A stretch of DNA of 64,000 nucleotides from Shinisaurus crocodilurus (lineage: Eukaryota > Chordata > Lepidosauria > Squamata > Shinisauridae), in contig CM037878.1 of the NCBI GenBank assembly GCA_021292165.1, forward strand, positions 3,534,001 to 3,598,000. Direction: 5' to 3'. Positions within the stretch are counted from its first letter, which is position 1; each line of letters begins with the position of its first letter. Both the position numbers and the translations under genes were made by a program. Under the pieces are notes generated by a model that saw only the letters and a list, made by a program, of their open reading frames with translations, was not told the DNA's origin and made no database searches. Below, piece by piece: positions 1 through 11,949 of this stretch.

Positions 1-230
1 TTTATTTGCCCCGGCAAGTCACCATCTCTGTGCCTGGGTGTTGCCAACAAAACGTCCCAGCGCTTCAAGAGTCATTCTCATCTCAGGAAGAACCTGTCCC
101 CCCACTGGGGCCGCACCCGGGTGATGCAGACACGCCCTGACTGGTCCTGTTTATGAGGGATAGCCTGAATCCTGTCCCTGGGAAGACTATTCCCTATTGT
201 TGTGTCTCCGTTTTTGCCTTTCAGGGAGAT

Positions 231-499
231 GAGAGCCAGGGTGGTGTCGTGGTGAGAGGGCTGGGCTGGGACTCGGGAGATCCGGGTTCTAGTCCCCGCT
301 TGGCCATGAAGCTCACTGGGTGACTTTGGGCCAGCCACTGGTTCTCAGCCTGACCTGCCTCACAGGGTTGTTGTGAGGATAAAATGGAGAGGAGGAGGAG
401 GAGGAGGAGGAGGACCATGTAAGCCACCTTGGGCTCCTTGCAAGAGGGGAAAAGGTGGGGTATAAATGTAAGAATTATATAAATCAATCAATTAATTCT
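231..499 (+). mobile_element. tRNA-derived SINE, Sauria type
   Basis: The 5' part is tRNA-like, with an A-box-like GTGTCGTGGTG and a B-box-like GGTTCTAGTCC. It is followed by the body GGGTGACTTTGGGCCAG..CAC and CTCACAGGGTTGTTGTGAGGA, and a 3' end reading TATAAATGTA with an A/T-rich tail. A GGA trinucleotide run has expanded inside it (about 386-414). Sauria-type SINEs are characteristic of squamates. Confidence 0.8.
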
Positions 500-652
500 A
501 AAAGAATGGGATGGAGGCCTTTAAAATGTCTTGTTAGCATACACACAGTTGCCCTCATTTTCTTCATGTTTCAGGACCTGACCCTTTATCTCTAGAAAGT
601 GAATCTCTGAATAATAATACTTAACATTTGCCATGCTTTCAAATGCTGGAAG

Positions 653-1013
653 CAGAGGTGTGGAACCTCAGGTCCGTGGACAAATCTGGCCCCTCTGGGA
701 TCACAAAAACTGGCCCTCGGGGGTTCCCCAGAAGGCCCTGGCCCTTCTCCTGGCCCCTTCCCGCAATTGCCCATCACCTTGTGGTTCCCCAGCGTTTGCG
801 CAGCCTTTCCCCCATTCGAAAAGGCTGAAGTGCCTCTCCGAAGGCTTTAGTAACCGGCAGTGAGAGCTTTAAGCTAAAATATGCTGGCATTTCTGTTATT
901 TTTGGCCCTGCTGCCTTTGGCCTTCGGCCCTGCCCACCACTGGACTGCGGCCCCCGAGAGCATCTCCAAAATGGAATTCGGGCCCCCGGGCTGCAAGGGG
1001 TTTGACACCCCTG
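653..1013 (+). mobile_element. MITE family with CAGAGGTGTGGAACCTC end (copy 1)
   Basis: This copy and those at 32781-33110 (reverse) and 35331-35680 share one structure: a GTGTGGAACCTCAGG-like start, GGCTTTAAGCTAAAATATGCTGG in the middle, CCACCACTGGA, and a TTTGACACCCCTG-like end. The CAG...CTG termini suggest a hAT MITE, but I found no clear target duplication. Confidence 0.6.
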
Positions 1014-1217
1014 GTTTAAAGCACTTGGCCTGCATGATTGACTTGTAACCCTTGCAACAACCCTTGCAACAACCCTGCAAGTCAGCTTTATTGTCCCCCA
1101 TGTTGTAGAGGTGTGTGATGAAGCATGCCCTGCTGCAACAGGGCTGCAGAATGTGTTCATGGCAGAGGTGAGACTTGAACTGGGGACTTCCTGGTTTGTA
1201 GCTCAGTCTCTTTAGCC

Positions 1218-1352
1218 CAGCGTTCTCCAACCTTGGGTCCCCAGATGTTTTTGGCCTACAGCTCCCAGCATGCCCCAGCCAGCATAGCTGGCTGGGGCAT
1301 GCTGGGAGTTGTAGGCCAAAAACATCTGGGGACCCAAGGTTGGAGAACGCTG
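1218..1352. mobile_element. Palindromic hAT MITE, CAGYGTTCTCCAACC family
   Basis: A nearly perfect 135-bp palindrome. The termini CAGCGTTCTCCAACC and its complement are flanked by a perfect 8-bp duplication CTTTAGCC (1210-1217 and 1353-1360), which identifies it as hAT type. Confidence 0.85.
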
Positions 1353-1360
1353 CTTTAGCC

Positions 1361-2650
1361 ACTCTGCCGCATCTCGACTCTGGACAGAGTTGTGATGGGT
1401 AAACACTCGTCCGCTAGGTTTGGAATGTTGGGAGGGGGGAAGATGGTCTGTTTCCCTAGAGGTCTCTCCAGGTGTGTCATCATGTCGGGCTGTGTGCTAA
1501 GGCTGGGCCGAACTGTCAAACCACTGAAAGTTCAACCCAATGGGGTGGGTGGGTTAGGGGACAAAAGAGGCAAGAAAAAACACCTTCCCCCCTTTTTTAC
1601 ATTTCAGTGGAAGGGCACACGATTTTGTGGGGGGTAGGGTGAGTGGGAGGCAAATGTCACCAGAACTGATTGACGTGTGGCTGCCATTTTGATTTTCCCA
1701 GAATGCTCTGTTCTGAGGGGCATTGATGGGTGGGCAGGGGAAGGAAATGGTGACCATCAGCCAAGTGGAGCTGTAGGAGCTCTTCTACGTTCCTTCCCTG
1801 AAAATGTCATGATCCCACCTCTGAAAATTTCTAAAATGCCCCCAGATTTCACAGTCTGCAAATGGGGTTGGAAAAGGGTGCAGCATGTATGCATGCATGG
1901 TGGGGGGCGGGGGAGATTTTGGCTCAGCCGTATTACTGATCATGCTGTGTGCATGTGTTTGTAGTTCCCAGGATCAGCCCTGGCTGAGACCCATTTGGAA
2001 ATTCAACCCCTCTTTTCCGTGCCAAAATAGCCACCCCTGCAAACAAAAGAGAGGATTTAGATCTGGATTGTAGACAGGAACTATATTAAAAAAAAAATCT
2101 TCAAAACAGGATAGAGAGAATTGACCCAAACAGAGGGAAGATAGTCGTCAAACAAAAGGCTGCTTGGTTGTGTGGTCTAATTGCATAGTTCACAGCAACC
2201 AACAAGAGTGTAGTCAAGATTCAAGAGTAAGGGACCACCAGGAAAGAACTTTTGCACATGTGCCTGCAAAGCAGTGTAGCCAGCCCAAAGGTCGGCTGGA
2301 GCATGTGCCGTAGCATATCCACCTACATTCCATTCCGAGCCAGAGAAGAACACCTGGCGGAAACCAAAGCTCTCAATTTGTGATACACCTCAGCATTATG
2401 GGTTGGACAATCCATATTCTGAACCAAATAATACTGAGGAACTTTGGCAACTTCATCAATTCAAGTTGCCTGCACTCTGTTTGCCACTCTCCAATAACCG
2501 CTGACACAGATAGTTTATTTATTTACAAAATGTGTAAATGACTCTATATCTAAAAAGAAGAAAAAAAAAAACAGATTGCTGAGTAGCAAAAGTAAAGGGG
2601 GGAAATTCAAAATTCAAAAGATTACAAATATTTGACATATTTAAAAATCA
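1361..2650. other. Unique sequence, nothing recognised
   Basis: This stretch has G-rich and A-rich patches, no convincing coding frame and no repeat I could name. Confidence 0.5.
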
Positions 2651-2658
2651 AGTTATAC

Positions 2659-2749
2659 CAGCCTTTCCCAGGCTGGTGCTCTCCAGATGTGTTGGATTCT
2701 GGGAGTTGTAGTCCAACACATCTGGAGGGTACCAGGTTGGAGAAGGCTG
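2659..2749. mobile_element. Palindromic MITE, CAGCCTTCCCCAACC family
   Basis: The inverted arms CTCCAGATGTGTTGGA and its complement are bounded by CAGCCTTTCCC and AGAAGGCTG. The centre has been lost. Confidence 0.65.
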
Positions 2750-3703
2750 GGCCATACCAATAAAACCGTGGCTGGTCATTCAGGAAAAGCTTGTATACAT
2801 AAAAATAAATTTAGCAGCCATGCTGGCTGGGGATGATGGAATCACAGTCCAATCTAAGGATGTCAGAGAAATCCACAACAGATTCAAATGACTTCGGATT
2901 TCTATTACTCCGACATGCAGATTCCGCAGCGGAGCGGCTTTTTCTGAGTCACGCAGATTCTGTGGACTTCCATACCATTTTTTTTTTACTTTTGGGGAGG
3001 GGGGATTTGTACAGATTTGCACTTGTGCAAGTGTGCATTAGCACTAAAGTGCAGTTGTGCTAGTGTGCACCTGCACAAGTGGAATGAAATTCTCACACGT
3101 CCCTAGGGGTGTATGGGGGGGACAGTTCAGTGGTGATAGGGGGCAAAACCACCTCCCCACTTCTGTGTTTCTCAGGTGGGAGGGCCCAATTCTGAGGGCA
3201 GGAGCAGGGTCAGAACTCAGTGGTGCTCCTCAGGCAGCCTTCTGCTGCAGTTTGCCATTTTTTAAAATTCCCCAGAATGCTCTGGAACGACGCGTCCTCA
3301 GAGAGGCCATTGTGATAGTGTTGCCTGGATAGGAAACATCCATCACGATACCCGCCAAGTCAACACCAAATTCAGGCTGGTCATTTTATCAAGGGTTTGG
3401 CTCAGCACTAGCCTAAACCGCCTTTGCCTCATATTAACTTTTCCCTCCTGAAAATCCCTGCCCCTTCCCCAATCATCAGAGCACATTTATCAGTTCAGGA
3501 GCTCACCCATCACCATGATAGTTTGCTGTTAATTATTATGGAACACCTGCCGACCGTGCCCCAATTCTGTACTTGCAGCCATACATCCAAATCAATGTCC
3601 TCTCACCCACCCCAGTTCTTCCATCAGCAGCAGCATCTGCATGGCCATCCTTTAAGCCTCTTCAAAAATGGTTAATGAAAGTGCTAAGTAGTCCATGGAT
3701 TAA

Positions 3704-3836
3704 GGGCGCAATCCTATACATGTTTAGACAGAAAAAAGTCCCACAACTCCCAGCATTCCCCAGTCAGCAACACTGGCTGGGGAATGCTAGGAATTGTAGG
3801 ACTTTTTCTATCTAAACATGCATAGGATTGCGCCTT
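3704..3836. mobile_element. Palindromic MITE, GGCGCAATCCTATGCATG family
   Basis: The inverted arms run from GGGCGCAATCCTATACATGT through TTTAGACAGAAAAAAGTCC to the complement ending ATAGGATTGCGCC. This is a different terminal sequence from the CAG families, with the same ACTCCCAGCATTCC core. Confidence 0.75.
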
Positions 3837-3839
3837 TAA

Positions 3840-4800
3840 TCTGTCATCATTTTACACCAGCTGGCTGGGGATTTATGGGAGTTGTAGTCCAACACATTTG
3901 GAGGGCACTTGGGTTTACTTTATTTTTCCAGAGATTGTAATCCATTAACCTAATAGCATTTGTTGCAAACATAACAGACACATGGGAAATATTATTGACA
4001 ACCTACACATATAAATTAACTAAGGGCAGAAAAGTCTTACAATTCCCAGCCTGCCCCAGCCAGCCTACAACTCCCATAATCCCCCAGCCAGGGGATAGCC
4101 AGCCAGGATTCCACCAAAACAGGCCTTGTCCTCATATCTACTGCCACTGAGCATCATCTCTGATCACTCGAGATTGTTCAACTGGCATGTGCTCAATTAG
4201 CTCCCATCCTGTCTCAGCCCAGGAGGCAAAGAAAAATGTTGGATTCCAGGGGAGAAACGGGGGGGGGGGGGGAGAGAGGTGATGGTGTAGAACGAAGCCC
4301 TGAGATTATTCAGTGTGAATTACAGCATCCTCATCAAGAATCTTTGGGGAACGGGAAAACATAGGCTTCTGTATCCTGGAACTGCAAAATCAGAGGCTCC
4401 AACGTGTTAATCGTATGAATGCTCATTACACTCTGCTATTTTTAATTTACCGCAAATTTAATTTGCAGATAATGCGGAATCTCTGTTTTATTCTCTCTTT
4501 GCGGGAGGCCTCTCTGCAATTCCCATTTTACAGATGGAGAATCGTCTTAGCTATGCATGCAGGAGCCACAATTCAGCACATTTAAGCATGCTTAAAAGCC
4601 CATTGAGTGGACAGAACTGTGCACTGGATCGTGGCCACGGAAAGGAGGGGGGAGATATGATGGAGGTGGGATTCTAGACTCCCACTCAGTTTGTGTCAAC
4701 TGCTGCTGAAGCCGGATGTGGCATTCAGAGATCCTTCTAATGCTGCTCCCTCAGTATGGTGGGCACGCAGTGGGAAAGCTCTGTACTGGGTGCAGGTCAC
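3840..4800. other. Mostly unique sequence
   Basis: It contains half-MITE pieces (3850-3915 and 4020-4080) and a G run near 4259. The part 4290-4560 is balanced, non-repetitive sequence that could be a conserved non-coding element, but that needs an alignment. Confidence 0.4.
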
Positions 4801-4817
4801 ATAGAGTCTCATGGTTT

Positions 4818-4965
4818 CATAGATCATAGAGTTGGAAGGAGCCTACAAGGCTATCGAGTCCAACCCCCTGCTCAATGCAAGAAACTAGAGGAGGGGTCTC
4901 CCATCCAAGTGATAACCAGGCCTGACCCTGCTTAGCTTTCCACGCTCAGACAAGCTGAGCCAGCA
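4818..4965 (-). mobile_element. 5S rRNA-derived SINE with CR1-type 3' tail
   Basis: On the minus strand it carries the 5S internal-promoter region (GGAAAGCTAAGCAGGGTC, CCTGGTTATCACTTGG, ATGGGAGACC). This is followed by GAGCAGGGGGTTGGACTCGA and TCCAACTCTATGATCTATGA, which is the 3' end of CR1 LINEs. Length is 148 bp, the same as the copy at 24373. Confidence 0.75.
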
Positions 4966-5406
4966 TCCTATTAGCAATCCCGGAGCTCAGTGATCATGAC
5001 TCTCCCTCTGGAAAGTTTCCTCCTCCTGCGTCTTCTGCAAGTGTTGGGAACTTTCGAGATGTACAAACTGAGTGCCATGCAAGCCTCTGCTTGCTTTCCG
5101 GGAAACAACACCTCCTTGTGGAATGCCAAGTTTTTTTAATGGTTCAGCAACCAGATCCCAGGCCTGTTCCTCTCTCTACCCGTCCCAGAACATCTCCCTA
5201 CCCAGAACACGTACACGCTCCAAAGGCCTCTGCCAATGGTGGAATTCAGCACAGGGGCTCTGCAGGTTGCTGTGTTTGTGTTTTGCCTTTGTAGTGGATC
5301 TGGCCCCTGGAAGTGTGGCTATACAAATTGCAGACGCCCGACTCTCTCTCTTCCCCGCTGAAAACAGCGACACCAAATAGAATCTTATTGTAGCATCTTA
5401 TGGGTG

Positions 5407-5473
5407 GACTGGCTGGGGCATGCTGGGAGTTGTAGGCCAAAAAAAATCTGGGGACCCAAGGTTGGAGAACACT
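5407..5473. mobile_element. Half of a palindromic hAT MITE
   Basis: Only one arm (GGCATGCTGGGAGTTGTAGG to TTGGAGAACACTG) is present. Confidence 0.65.
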
Positions 5474-5479
5474 GGATTA

Positions 5480-5717
5480 GAACATAATGGAGAGGTGAGG
5501 GGCCTTGCCTTACACATCTTGTCAACGGCACAAAGAATTGGGAATGTCTCCTGTGCAAGCTCCCTAAGGAAGGCAGCCTCCTGATCCGTAACATACCCAG
5601 TTCCTTCAGCTCTTCCCGATAGGATTTGTCTTCCATGCTGCTGACTGTCTCCTCAAAGCATGGCACCCAGAACTGGGCACGGTACTGTGCATGAGGCCGG
5701 ACTAGTGCAGAATAAAA
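5480..5717 (-). mobile_element. Old CR1 LINE fragment, target of hAT copy 1
   Basis: The minus strand encodes SALVRPHAQYRAQFWVP and EELKELGM, the CR1 thumb region with deletions. Related sequence continues after the hAT (6413-6490). Confidence 0.7.
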
Positions 5718-6412
5718 CAGGGATGGGGACTCGGACTCGAGGACTCGACTCGTGAGTCGGACTGAGTCCCCCCTCTGACTCGACTCGGACTCGAGTCCCA
5801 ATATTTTTAATGGGACTCGAGACTTGACTCGGGACTCGAGACCAAGGACTCGTCAACATCCCTGCTTGATGCCACCTGCAGGTGCTGTCTGGACCTAGTA
5901 GCAGTAACAATCCAAGTTTATTTTTTAAAATCATTTTCCTAATGCAACCTTTCAGACATTTTGGGTTTGGCTGCCTCTGCCTGCCTGCCTGGGGTTCCCT
6001 GCCTCCTCTGCCTTCCTGGTCTCTTCTTAACCAGTTCCACATTTTGAATTATCCTAGACAAAGGCCTCGCCTCTGCCTGCCTGCTTTGGGGTTCCCTGCC
6101 TCCTCTGCCTGCCTGGTTATTTTGGGTTTGTCTGCCTGGTCTGTTCTTGTCAAAATCAGTGGCAGAGTTTTGAGATAACAAGGCACACTTGTGCCTAGAA
6201 TTTATTTAAGCCACACATCTGAAGTAGCCTTATTTTGTTGGGAAAACCCCCCATTGATTTTAATAGGGACTCGTGGAGTCAGTTTTGGGAGTGACTCAGG
6301 ACTCGGGACTCATGAGTCACCATTTTGGACCAAGGACTCGGACTTGAGATTCGGGTCCAAAGACTCGGGACTCGACTCGTGACTCGAGACCAAGGACTCT
6401 TCAACATCCCTG
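5718..6412. mobile_element. hAT element with GACTCG-rich ends, copy 1
   Basis: 695 bp, CAGGGATG...CATCCCTG termini, flanked by GAATAAAA and GAATAAAG (seven of eight). Both subterminal regions are arrays of GACTCG/CGAGTC, as expected for transposase-binding repeats. The middle is rich in CTGCCTGCC. It has inserted into an old minus-strand CR1. Confidence 0.9.
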
Positions 6413-6499
6413 GAATAAAGCAGGACTGTGACTTCTCGAGTTTCCAAGTCACAACAAGAAAGAATTGCTTGACTTTCTCCTGCATTAGCATAGCCTTGT

Positions 6500-7010
6500 T
6501 TGCAGGGCCGTGTCCGGTTCTGCCCAGCGCCCCTTCAGGAGGACGTAGACAAATCCGAATGGGAATCAGAGGAGGGTGGCAACGATGGCCAGCGGTATGG
6601 AGAACAAGTCGTAGGAGGAAAGATAGAAATAACGGGGGACGTTCAGCCTGCAAAAGAGAAGGGACGTGATAGCCCCCTTCAAATCCCAGAAGGGCACTCG
6701 CATAGACGAGGGCAAAGACATGTTCTCTGCTGCCCCAGAGGGCAGGCCTAGATCAAAAGGACTTCCGCTGCAGGAGGGGAGATTTCGGTGGGACATTAGG
6801 AGTAACTTCTTCACGGTAGGAGCAGTTTGACCATAGACGTGACTATGGGGCGGCCGGTGGGGTGGGGGGATCTCTTACACACTGGAGGTTTTCAAGCAGA
6901 GCCTGTACAGCCATATCTGATGAAGATGCTCTAGCTCTGGATTTCCTGCATCAAGCAGAGGGAAGGACTAGATGACCTACGGTGTCTGGGGATGATGGGA
7001 CTTGTAGTCC
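6500..7010 (+). mobile_element. Old CR1 LINE 3' part
   Basis: GACGTAGACAAATCCGAATG, GCCCCAGAGGGCAGGCCTAG, ATTAGGAGTAACTTCTTCAC, TTTTCAAGCAGAGCCTGTAC and GGACTAGATGACCTACGGTG follow the CR1 order; no frame remains. Confidence 0.75.
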
Positions 7011-7104
7011 AAATGGAACCTTTAGGATCAACCTTCAGGTAGTGTCCTACCTCTGACGATCAGTTGCTGGGAGGAGGAGAGCAAAAAGCACGTGTGGACT
7101 GTTG

Positions 7105-7240
7105 CCTGAGGCCCCGTTTATGGTCTTCTCATTGGGGCATCTGGTTGGTTGCTGTGTGGGGAACAGCCAGGAGGCTGCACTAAACGGGCCTTTGATCTGG
7201 TCCAGTAGGGCCTTTGTGTCCTATTTCTTCGGCCAAGGTT
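7105..7240 (+). mobile_element. CR1-type LINE 3' fragment
   Basis: GCATCTGGTTGGTTGCTGTG then CTGGTCCAGTAGGGCC is the 3' UTR of a CR1-related family. Confidence 0.5.
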
Positions 7241-7442
7241 CTTTTTGGGGGCCCTTGTCGGATCAAGGCAAATATCAAAAGAGAAGGATTCCCCACTGGA
7301 CATGTACTGGTCTGCAAGACGCTATGCCATCTGCGCGGGGAACTCATTCCAAGGATGTATTGCTAAGCATGCTCACTTGGAAGTGTTTCGTAGAGATCAT
7401 CGATGTGACTTACGTTCGGAGTAGACTAAATACTGGGTTGTA

Positions 7443-7988
7443 AGCAGAGTTAGCTCCAGGTTTTTGAGGGCCTTTGGGCGAGACACCCTCAATGGGTCCC
7501 CTCCTTCTGTGAGCTTACCTTCTCACGGCCACTGTCGCCAGCTCCTCCTCCTCCTCCTCCTTCTGCTCCTCTTCATTGCTACCACTTGATTGATTGACAG
7601 GCCAAGAGCCAGTGAGGAAGGAGTCAGTGGCATCTGCTGCTCCTCCTTCTCACCACCACCATTAACTGGGCCACAGCAAGAGGCAGGAGAACAAGCCGTT
7701 GTGATGGTGAAGAGAAAGATCAACTCCTGAGGCCTCTTGTCAGAGGGCCCCTGATAGGGTGTGGGCCCTCAGCTCAGGGCCGGTGCTACCATTAGGCCAA
7801 CTAGGCGGCTGCCTAGGGCGCCGGGCTAAAGGGGGCACCAGGAGCATAGGGCTGGAGGGAGGGAGGGCTCAAGTGGGAAGAGGGGGGCGCTAAATATCTG
7901 ATCTTGCCTAGGGCACCAAACTGCCTTGCACCGACCCTGCCTCAGCTAGTGCCCGACCATGCCTGTCTTTGATGCCAGCCCTACTGTG
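7443..7988. repeat. Unclassified repeat, copy 1 (contains a hAT MITE)
   Basis: It shares GGGCGAGACACCCTC, a CTC-triplet run, GTGGCATCTGCTGCTCCTCC and GGTGTGGGCCCTC with 34009-34424. It is split by the hAT at 7775. Confidence 0.6.
7775..7939. mobile_element. hAT MITE, CAGGGCCGGTGC family
   Basis: A 165-bp element with CAGGGCCGGTGCTACC at one end and TTGCACCGACCCTG at the other. It has a perfect 8-bp duplication CCTCAGCT (7767-7774 and 7940-7947). Confidence 0.9.
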
Positions 7989-8029
7989 TTAGAGGGTGTT
8001 GGTTATGGATACTATATTGTGAAGGAGAA

Positions 8030-8032
<3 letters not shown>

Positions 8033-8061
<29 letters not shown>
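8033..8061. repeat. TG microsatellite
   Basis: About 14 TG units. Confidence 0.95.
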
Positions 8062-8062
<1 letters not shown>

Positions 8063-9590
8063 TCAGGAAGGAGGTCAAGAGAGACACCCCTTTTTAACTT
8101 AGCTCCTTAAATTGTTTTGATGGTTTTTAAGGTTGTTTTTAAAGTTTTACTATGTTTTTATTTTATTATGGGTTCCCCCCCCCCAAAAAAAAACCTTTTG
8201 TGAATGGCCTTGGCTGGTTTCAGAAAGGTAGTATAGAAGTGCAACAAAAAAACCTTCAATACTATATTTTTGGAAGATCCATATAGATATTGGGTATGTT
8301 CTTGCTCCAGGGCATTTATTGTCTTCTTGGCATTCAGCAAAACTTTGTATTATTGTGCCTGGAAAACATCGAAGAACTAATCCAGGGCGGGGTGCGTGTG
8401 CATTTTTATTTTAGTTTATTTTTGTGCAAAAGCTGCACCCTTTTAACAGTCTCCAAAGGAAGCAACCCTGCCTTTTATAACCAGCAGTTATCCTTTGCAC
8501 AGGAATTTGCCTTCCATTAAAGGGAGGGGCGGAGGGAGTAGTCGGAAGCCCGACTGCGCAACAGCAGGAAAAATGACCGCTTCAGAAATAACTCCTTGGG
8601 CCATTCTGAGAGCAACAGATTTGGGGCACGACAAGGGAGACATTGCTGAGGGAGGGCGTGAAATGTGCCAAACCTAATACTCATTTCCTGTATTTCAAAA
8701 CCCATCTCAGTCCAACACTGCGGGCGTGGTAGGGGGGGGAATGCAGATCTCTGTTTTGAAGGACATTCAAGATGGGATTATTGGCTTGAGAGACATTTCC
8801 CCTAGAATTCAGGACAACACCAGTCACACATCTCACTTGGCCTTCTCCAGATTGGTGCCCAACACATGTGTTGGACTACAGTGGTGACTGGGAATGATGG
8901 GAGTTGCAGTCCAACACACCTGAGCTAGCTGCCTTCAGACATTCAGTGAATACATAGGGTCGGGGTCGGGAGACAGGCAGCAGGCTACGTGCACATGAGT
9001 GTAGGGTCTAGGGCTGCTGGGGAAATCTGCAGTGGACTCAAATGGGTCTGGATTTCTCTGAGTCCACCAGCAGACCAGCTTTCCCAGGTTGTGCAGAGCC
9101 CGCGGACCAATTTAGAAAAAAAAAATCTATATTTTTGCGCAAATTTAGCAGCAGAAAAACACGCAAAATAAAAAGACATTGCTCAAAAATGTGCATATCC
9201 CCCCATAGAGTAAAGCAGGAAGATATGTGATTTGTGCATTTCTGGGAGCACGAATTTGCACAGATACATGTGAACACATTTGCGCAAATTCATGTCTGCA
9301 AATCTGTGGATGGCAGAGCTAAAGTTGCCCACAAATCGCATGTGGAGGGGCTTCCTCTCTGTTCGTATATCCCTAGTAGGGTCTATGACAGGCCTGCAAG
9401 ATGATTGCACACAGGGTGTTGGTGTGTGAACTTCCACCACAAGCACCACACCTCCCCCTATGTGTATTCACTGAACATCTCCAGGGGGCTTCAGTCAGAG
9501 AACAAGCAAAATGGGTCTCTTGTGGAGAGATTTCTCTCCAAGGATACACATTGGTTAGCTTTGCATCTGAGTAAGGGCCAAAACAGGGCT
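8062..9590. other. Unassigned sequence
   Basis: It contains AT-rich patches, a MITE remnant (8841-8930) and A-rich text near 9110-9300 that partly recalls 2790-3080. No gene was seen. Confidence 0.4.
8841..8930. mobile_element. Palindromic MITE remnant
   Basis: It contains CTCCAGATTGGTGCCCAACA, TGTTGGACTACA and GGGAGTTGCAGTCCAACACA; it is short and diverged. Confidence 0.5.
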
Positions 9591-9592
9591 GT

Positions 9593-10467
9593 GTGGCCAT
9601 GTGTCCTCTTTTACAGGGCACAGTCCTTTATTTGAAGGGCTGTCCAGTCCAATTCTGGTGTAAAGATAACGAACCATAAGAACGGCTGCCCAACCACACT
9701 GAGCCCCTGGCTGGACCGCAGGCTGAGCAAGGCACACACAGGTCTCCTGGTCACAGCCTTCCCCACTAGGGCGAGTATTTCTATCGTTCTTCCTAAATGT
9801 GTGTCTATTAGTGTGGCCACGTGTCCTCTTTTACAGAGGAGAGTCCTCTATTTGAAGGGCTGCCAGAGGGCAGTCCTCTATCCTGAAGGCGTCCTCTCTT
9901 TGAAGGGCAGCCCAGCCCAAGTTCAGCTTAAAGATCAGGAACCCTCAGAAGGAAGAGCGGAAGGGCCTGGAGGTTGCACCTCCTGGAGAGCAGACGGAGC
10001 AAGGCACCTTGGTCCCCTGGGCACAGACTTCCCCACTATGGTGAGATGTACCGTATTTCCATTTAAATTATAATAATAATTTCCAAATTTGCATCTATAC
10101 ATATAAATCAGCACACGTAAATGTGATGCAAATGTGATGTAGTGTCCTCTTCCCTCCTCTTTTTGGGGTGATGTGTTTCATCTTTCAGTGTGGTTGCAGA
10201 GATTCTTGGGGTCTTGGGAGTGGGGGGGGGCATGGAATGCCTCCCAAAGATTGTGGGGAGGAGGTGGACATTCATTTCTTGGCGGGGGGAGATTCAGGTG
10301 GGAGTGATTGCATCACTTCCTGTTTTATGAGGTGGTCTGTGGGGCACCTCACAGGTCACCATAGTGGGGAAGTCTGTGCCCAGGGGACCAACGTGCCTTG
10401 CTCCGTCTGCTCTCCAGGTGCAACCTCAAGGCCCTTCAACTCTTCTTTCTGAGGGTTCCTGATCACC
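9593..10467. repeat. Tandem and inverted repeat cluster, GTGGCCACGTGTCCTC family
   Basis: A unit beginning GTGGCCATGTGTCCTCTTTT (9593) is repeated in tandem at 9813. The second unit's end (9933-10046) recurs inverted at 10354-10467, with about 307 bp between the arms. The family is not identified. Confidence 0.7.
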
Positions 10468-11008
10468 TCACCTTCTTCTGTACACTGCCCTGGCAATGGA
10501 GCTACATTATTTCTTCCCCCACCCACCCCACCTTCGTTTCTGTTAAAAGGTCGTCTGGCAAAGGCGGCGGGTGAGAGGGAGGGTTTTGTTTGTGCAGCTC
10601 GGGACCCGTTCTTTTTTTTAACTGAAATGCAGTCTTGGGAATCTTCTCACTTCTAAGTGGGAAGCAATGAAACCAAAGGGAGCACTTGATGCTTTCCCTG
10701 CTGCCAGTTTGCCCACTCAAAATCCCCCCCCCCAGTCACATTTCTTCTTGCAGGGAAAAAGAGACACGTACTCATACCTTTTTCCCTGCGGGGTGGGTGG
10801 GTGGGGGGAGAGAGAGAGCAGCTGGAGGGATTTTTTTAGTGCAAAAATCTCCTGGCAGGAAAAGGTTTAAACTCCCCTTTTCAGTATAGCCATGTTAATT
10901 TACAGGTGCAGAAACACCCGGGAGTCCACTATGGCAGGCAGACCACTTCTGGGAGAACCCGGGGCCTAAAACGTACCATCCAAAGGCTAGCCGCCAGTCT
11001 CACGAAGG

Positions 11009-11143
11009 CAGCCTTCCCCAACCCGGCGCCCTCCAGATGTGTTGGACTACAACTCCCAGAATCCCCCAGCCAGCTATGCTGGCTGGGGGATTCTGGGAGT
11101 TGTAGTCCAACACATCTGGAGGGCGCCAGGTTGGAGAAGGCTG
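11009..11143. mobile_element. Palindromic MITE, CAGCCTTCCCCAACC family
   Basis: A near-perfect 135-bp palindrome: GGCGCCCTCCAGATGTGTTG and its complement around a GCCAGCTATGCTGGC centre. Flanks CACGAAGG and CACTAAGC agree in six of eight bases. Confidence 0.8.
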
Positions 11144-11949
11144 CACTAAGCGTTCCTAGGTGATCTTTTGCTTCCACGGCTCAGCATTTATTGACCTCCA
11201 TGTGCTTGCTGCCTCAAGGTGGTACAGAGAAGGGGGCAGCTTTACCACTTGGTTCTGTGAAATGTATAAAGTGGGCCAGGGAACCATAATAATCATAGAG
11301 CGGAGCTGGAACGGGGGAAACAGGTCACCTGGTGACTACTCTGAGCCAGGGCCGGTGCAAGGCAGTTTGGTGCCCTAGGCAAGATCAAATATTTAGCGCC
11401 CCCCCCTTGTTAATTGCCCATCTGGCCGGTCACCCAGCCAGATTTATACACATGACTGCCCCGCCCACCCAAAAGGGTCAATTGTTATTTATTTATACAC
11501 AGAAAGGAGTGGGCCGGTGAGAGGAGCTCAACCCCCTCCACCCTCTGTGCCCCCTCGCTTCATGTAGGGTGTGTGTGTGGCTCATGGGTACAACAGTGTG
11601 GAAGTAGAGAGGATGGAGTGCTAAAGTGTGAGAATATACAGAAGTGCTTGATTGCAAATAATCAGAAGCCTAATTCAAATCTTCTTAGTTACAATAATAT
11701 TTAATAACTGCATGGCATCTTTCCACTTGAAGCACCAGAAAAAAATATGGAGGGAGGCAAAGAAGGGTCAAAGTGCATTTCAGTGGGGTTGGGGGGAGAG
11801 GAGAGAGAGCATGTGATTATGAGAAGAGCCTTTTCCTCAAATAAATAACTATGGGGCTCCAGCAATGTACATGTGGGGCAAGCACTCCCCTTCTCTAGGG
11901 AGTGCTTGCCCTCCACACTTCCTCTGGTGCTGCCTCTACATTTTTCTCT

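Noticed and set aside
4818..4965. Functional 5S rRNA gene
   Set aside because: Only part of 5S is present, with a CR1 tail; it is a SINE.
5939..6181. Gln/Arg-rich or Leu/Pro-rich frames in the middle of the GACTCG hAT copies as transposase
   Set aside because: They arise from CTGCCTGCC repeats, and the same low-complexity peptide appears in all copies on both strands.
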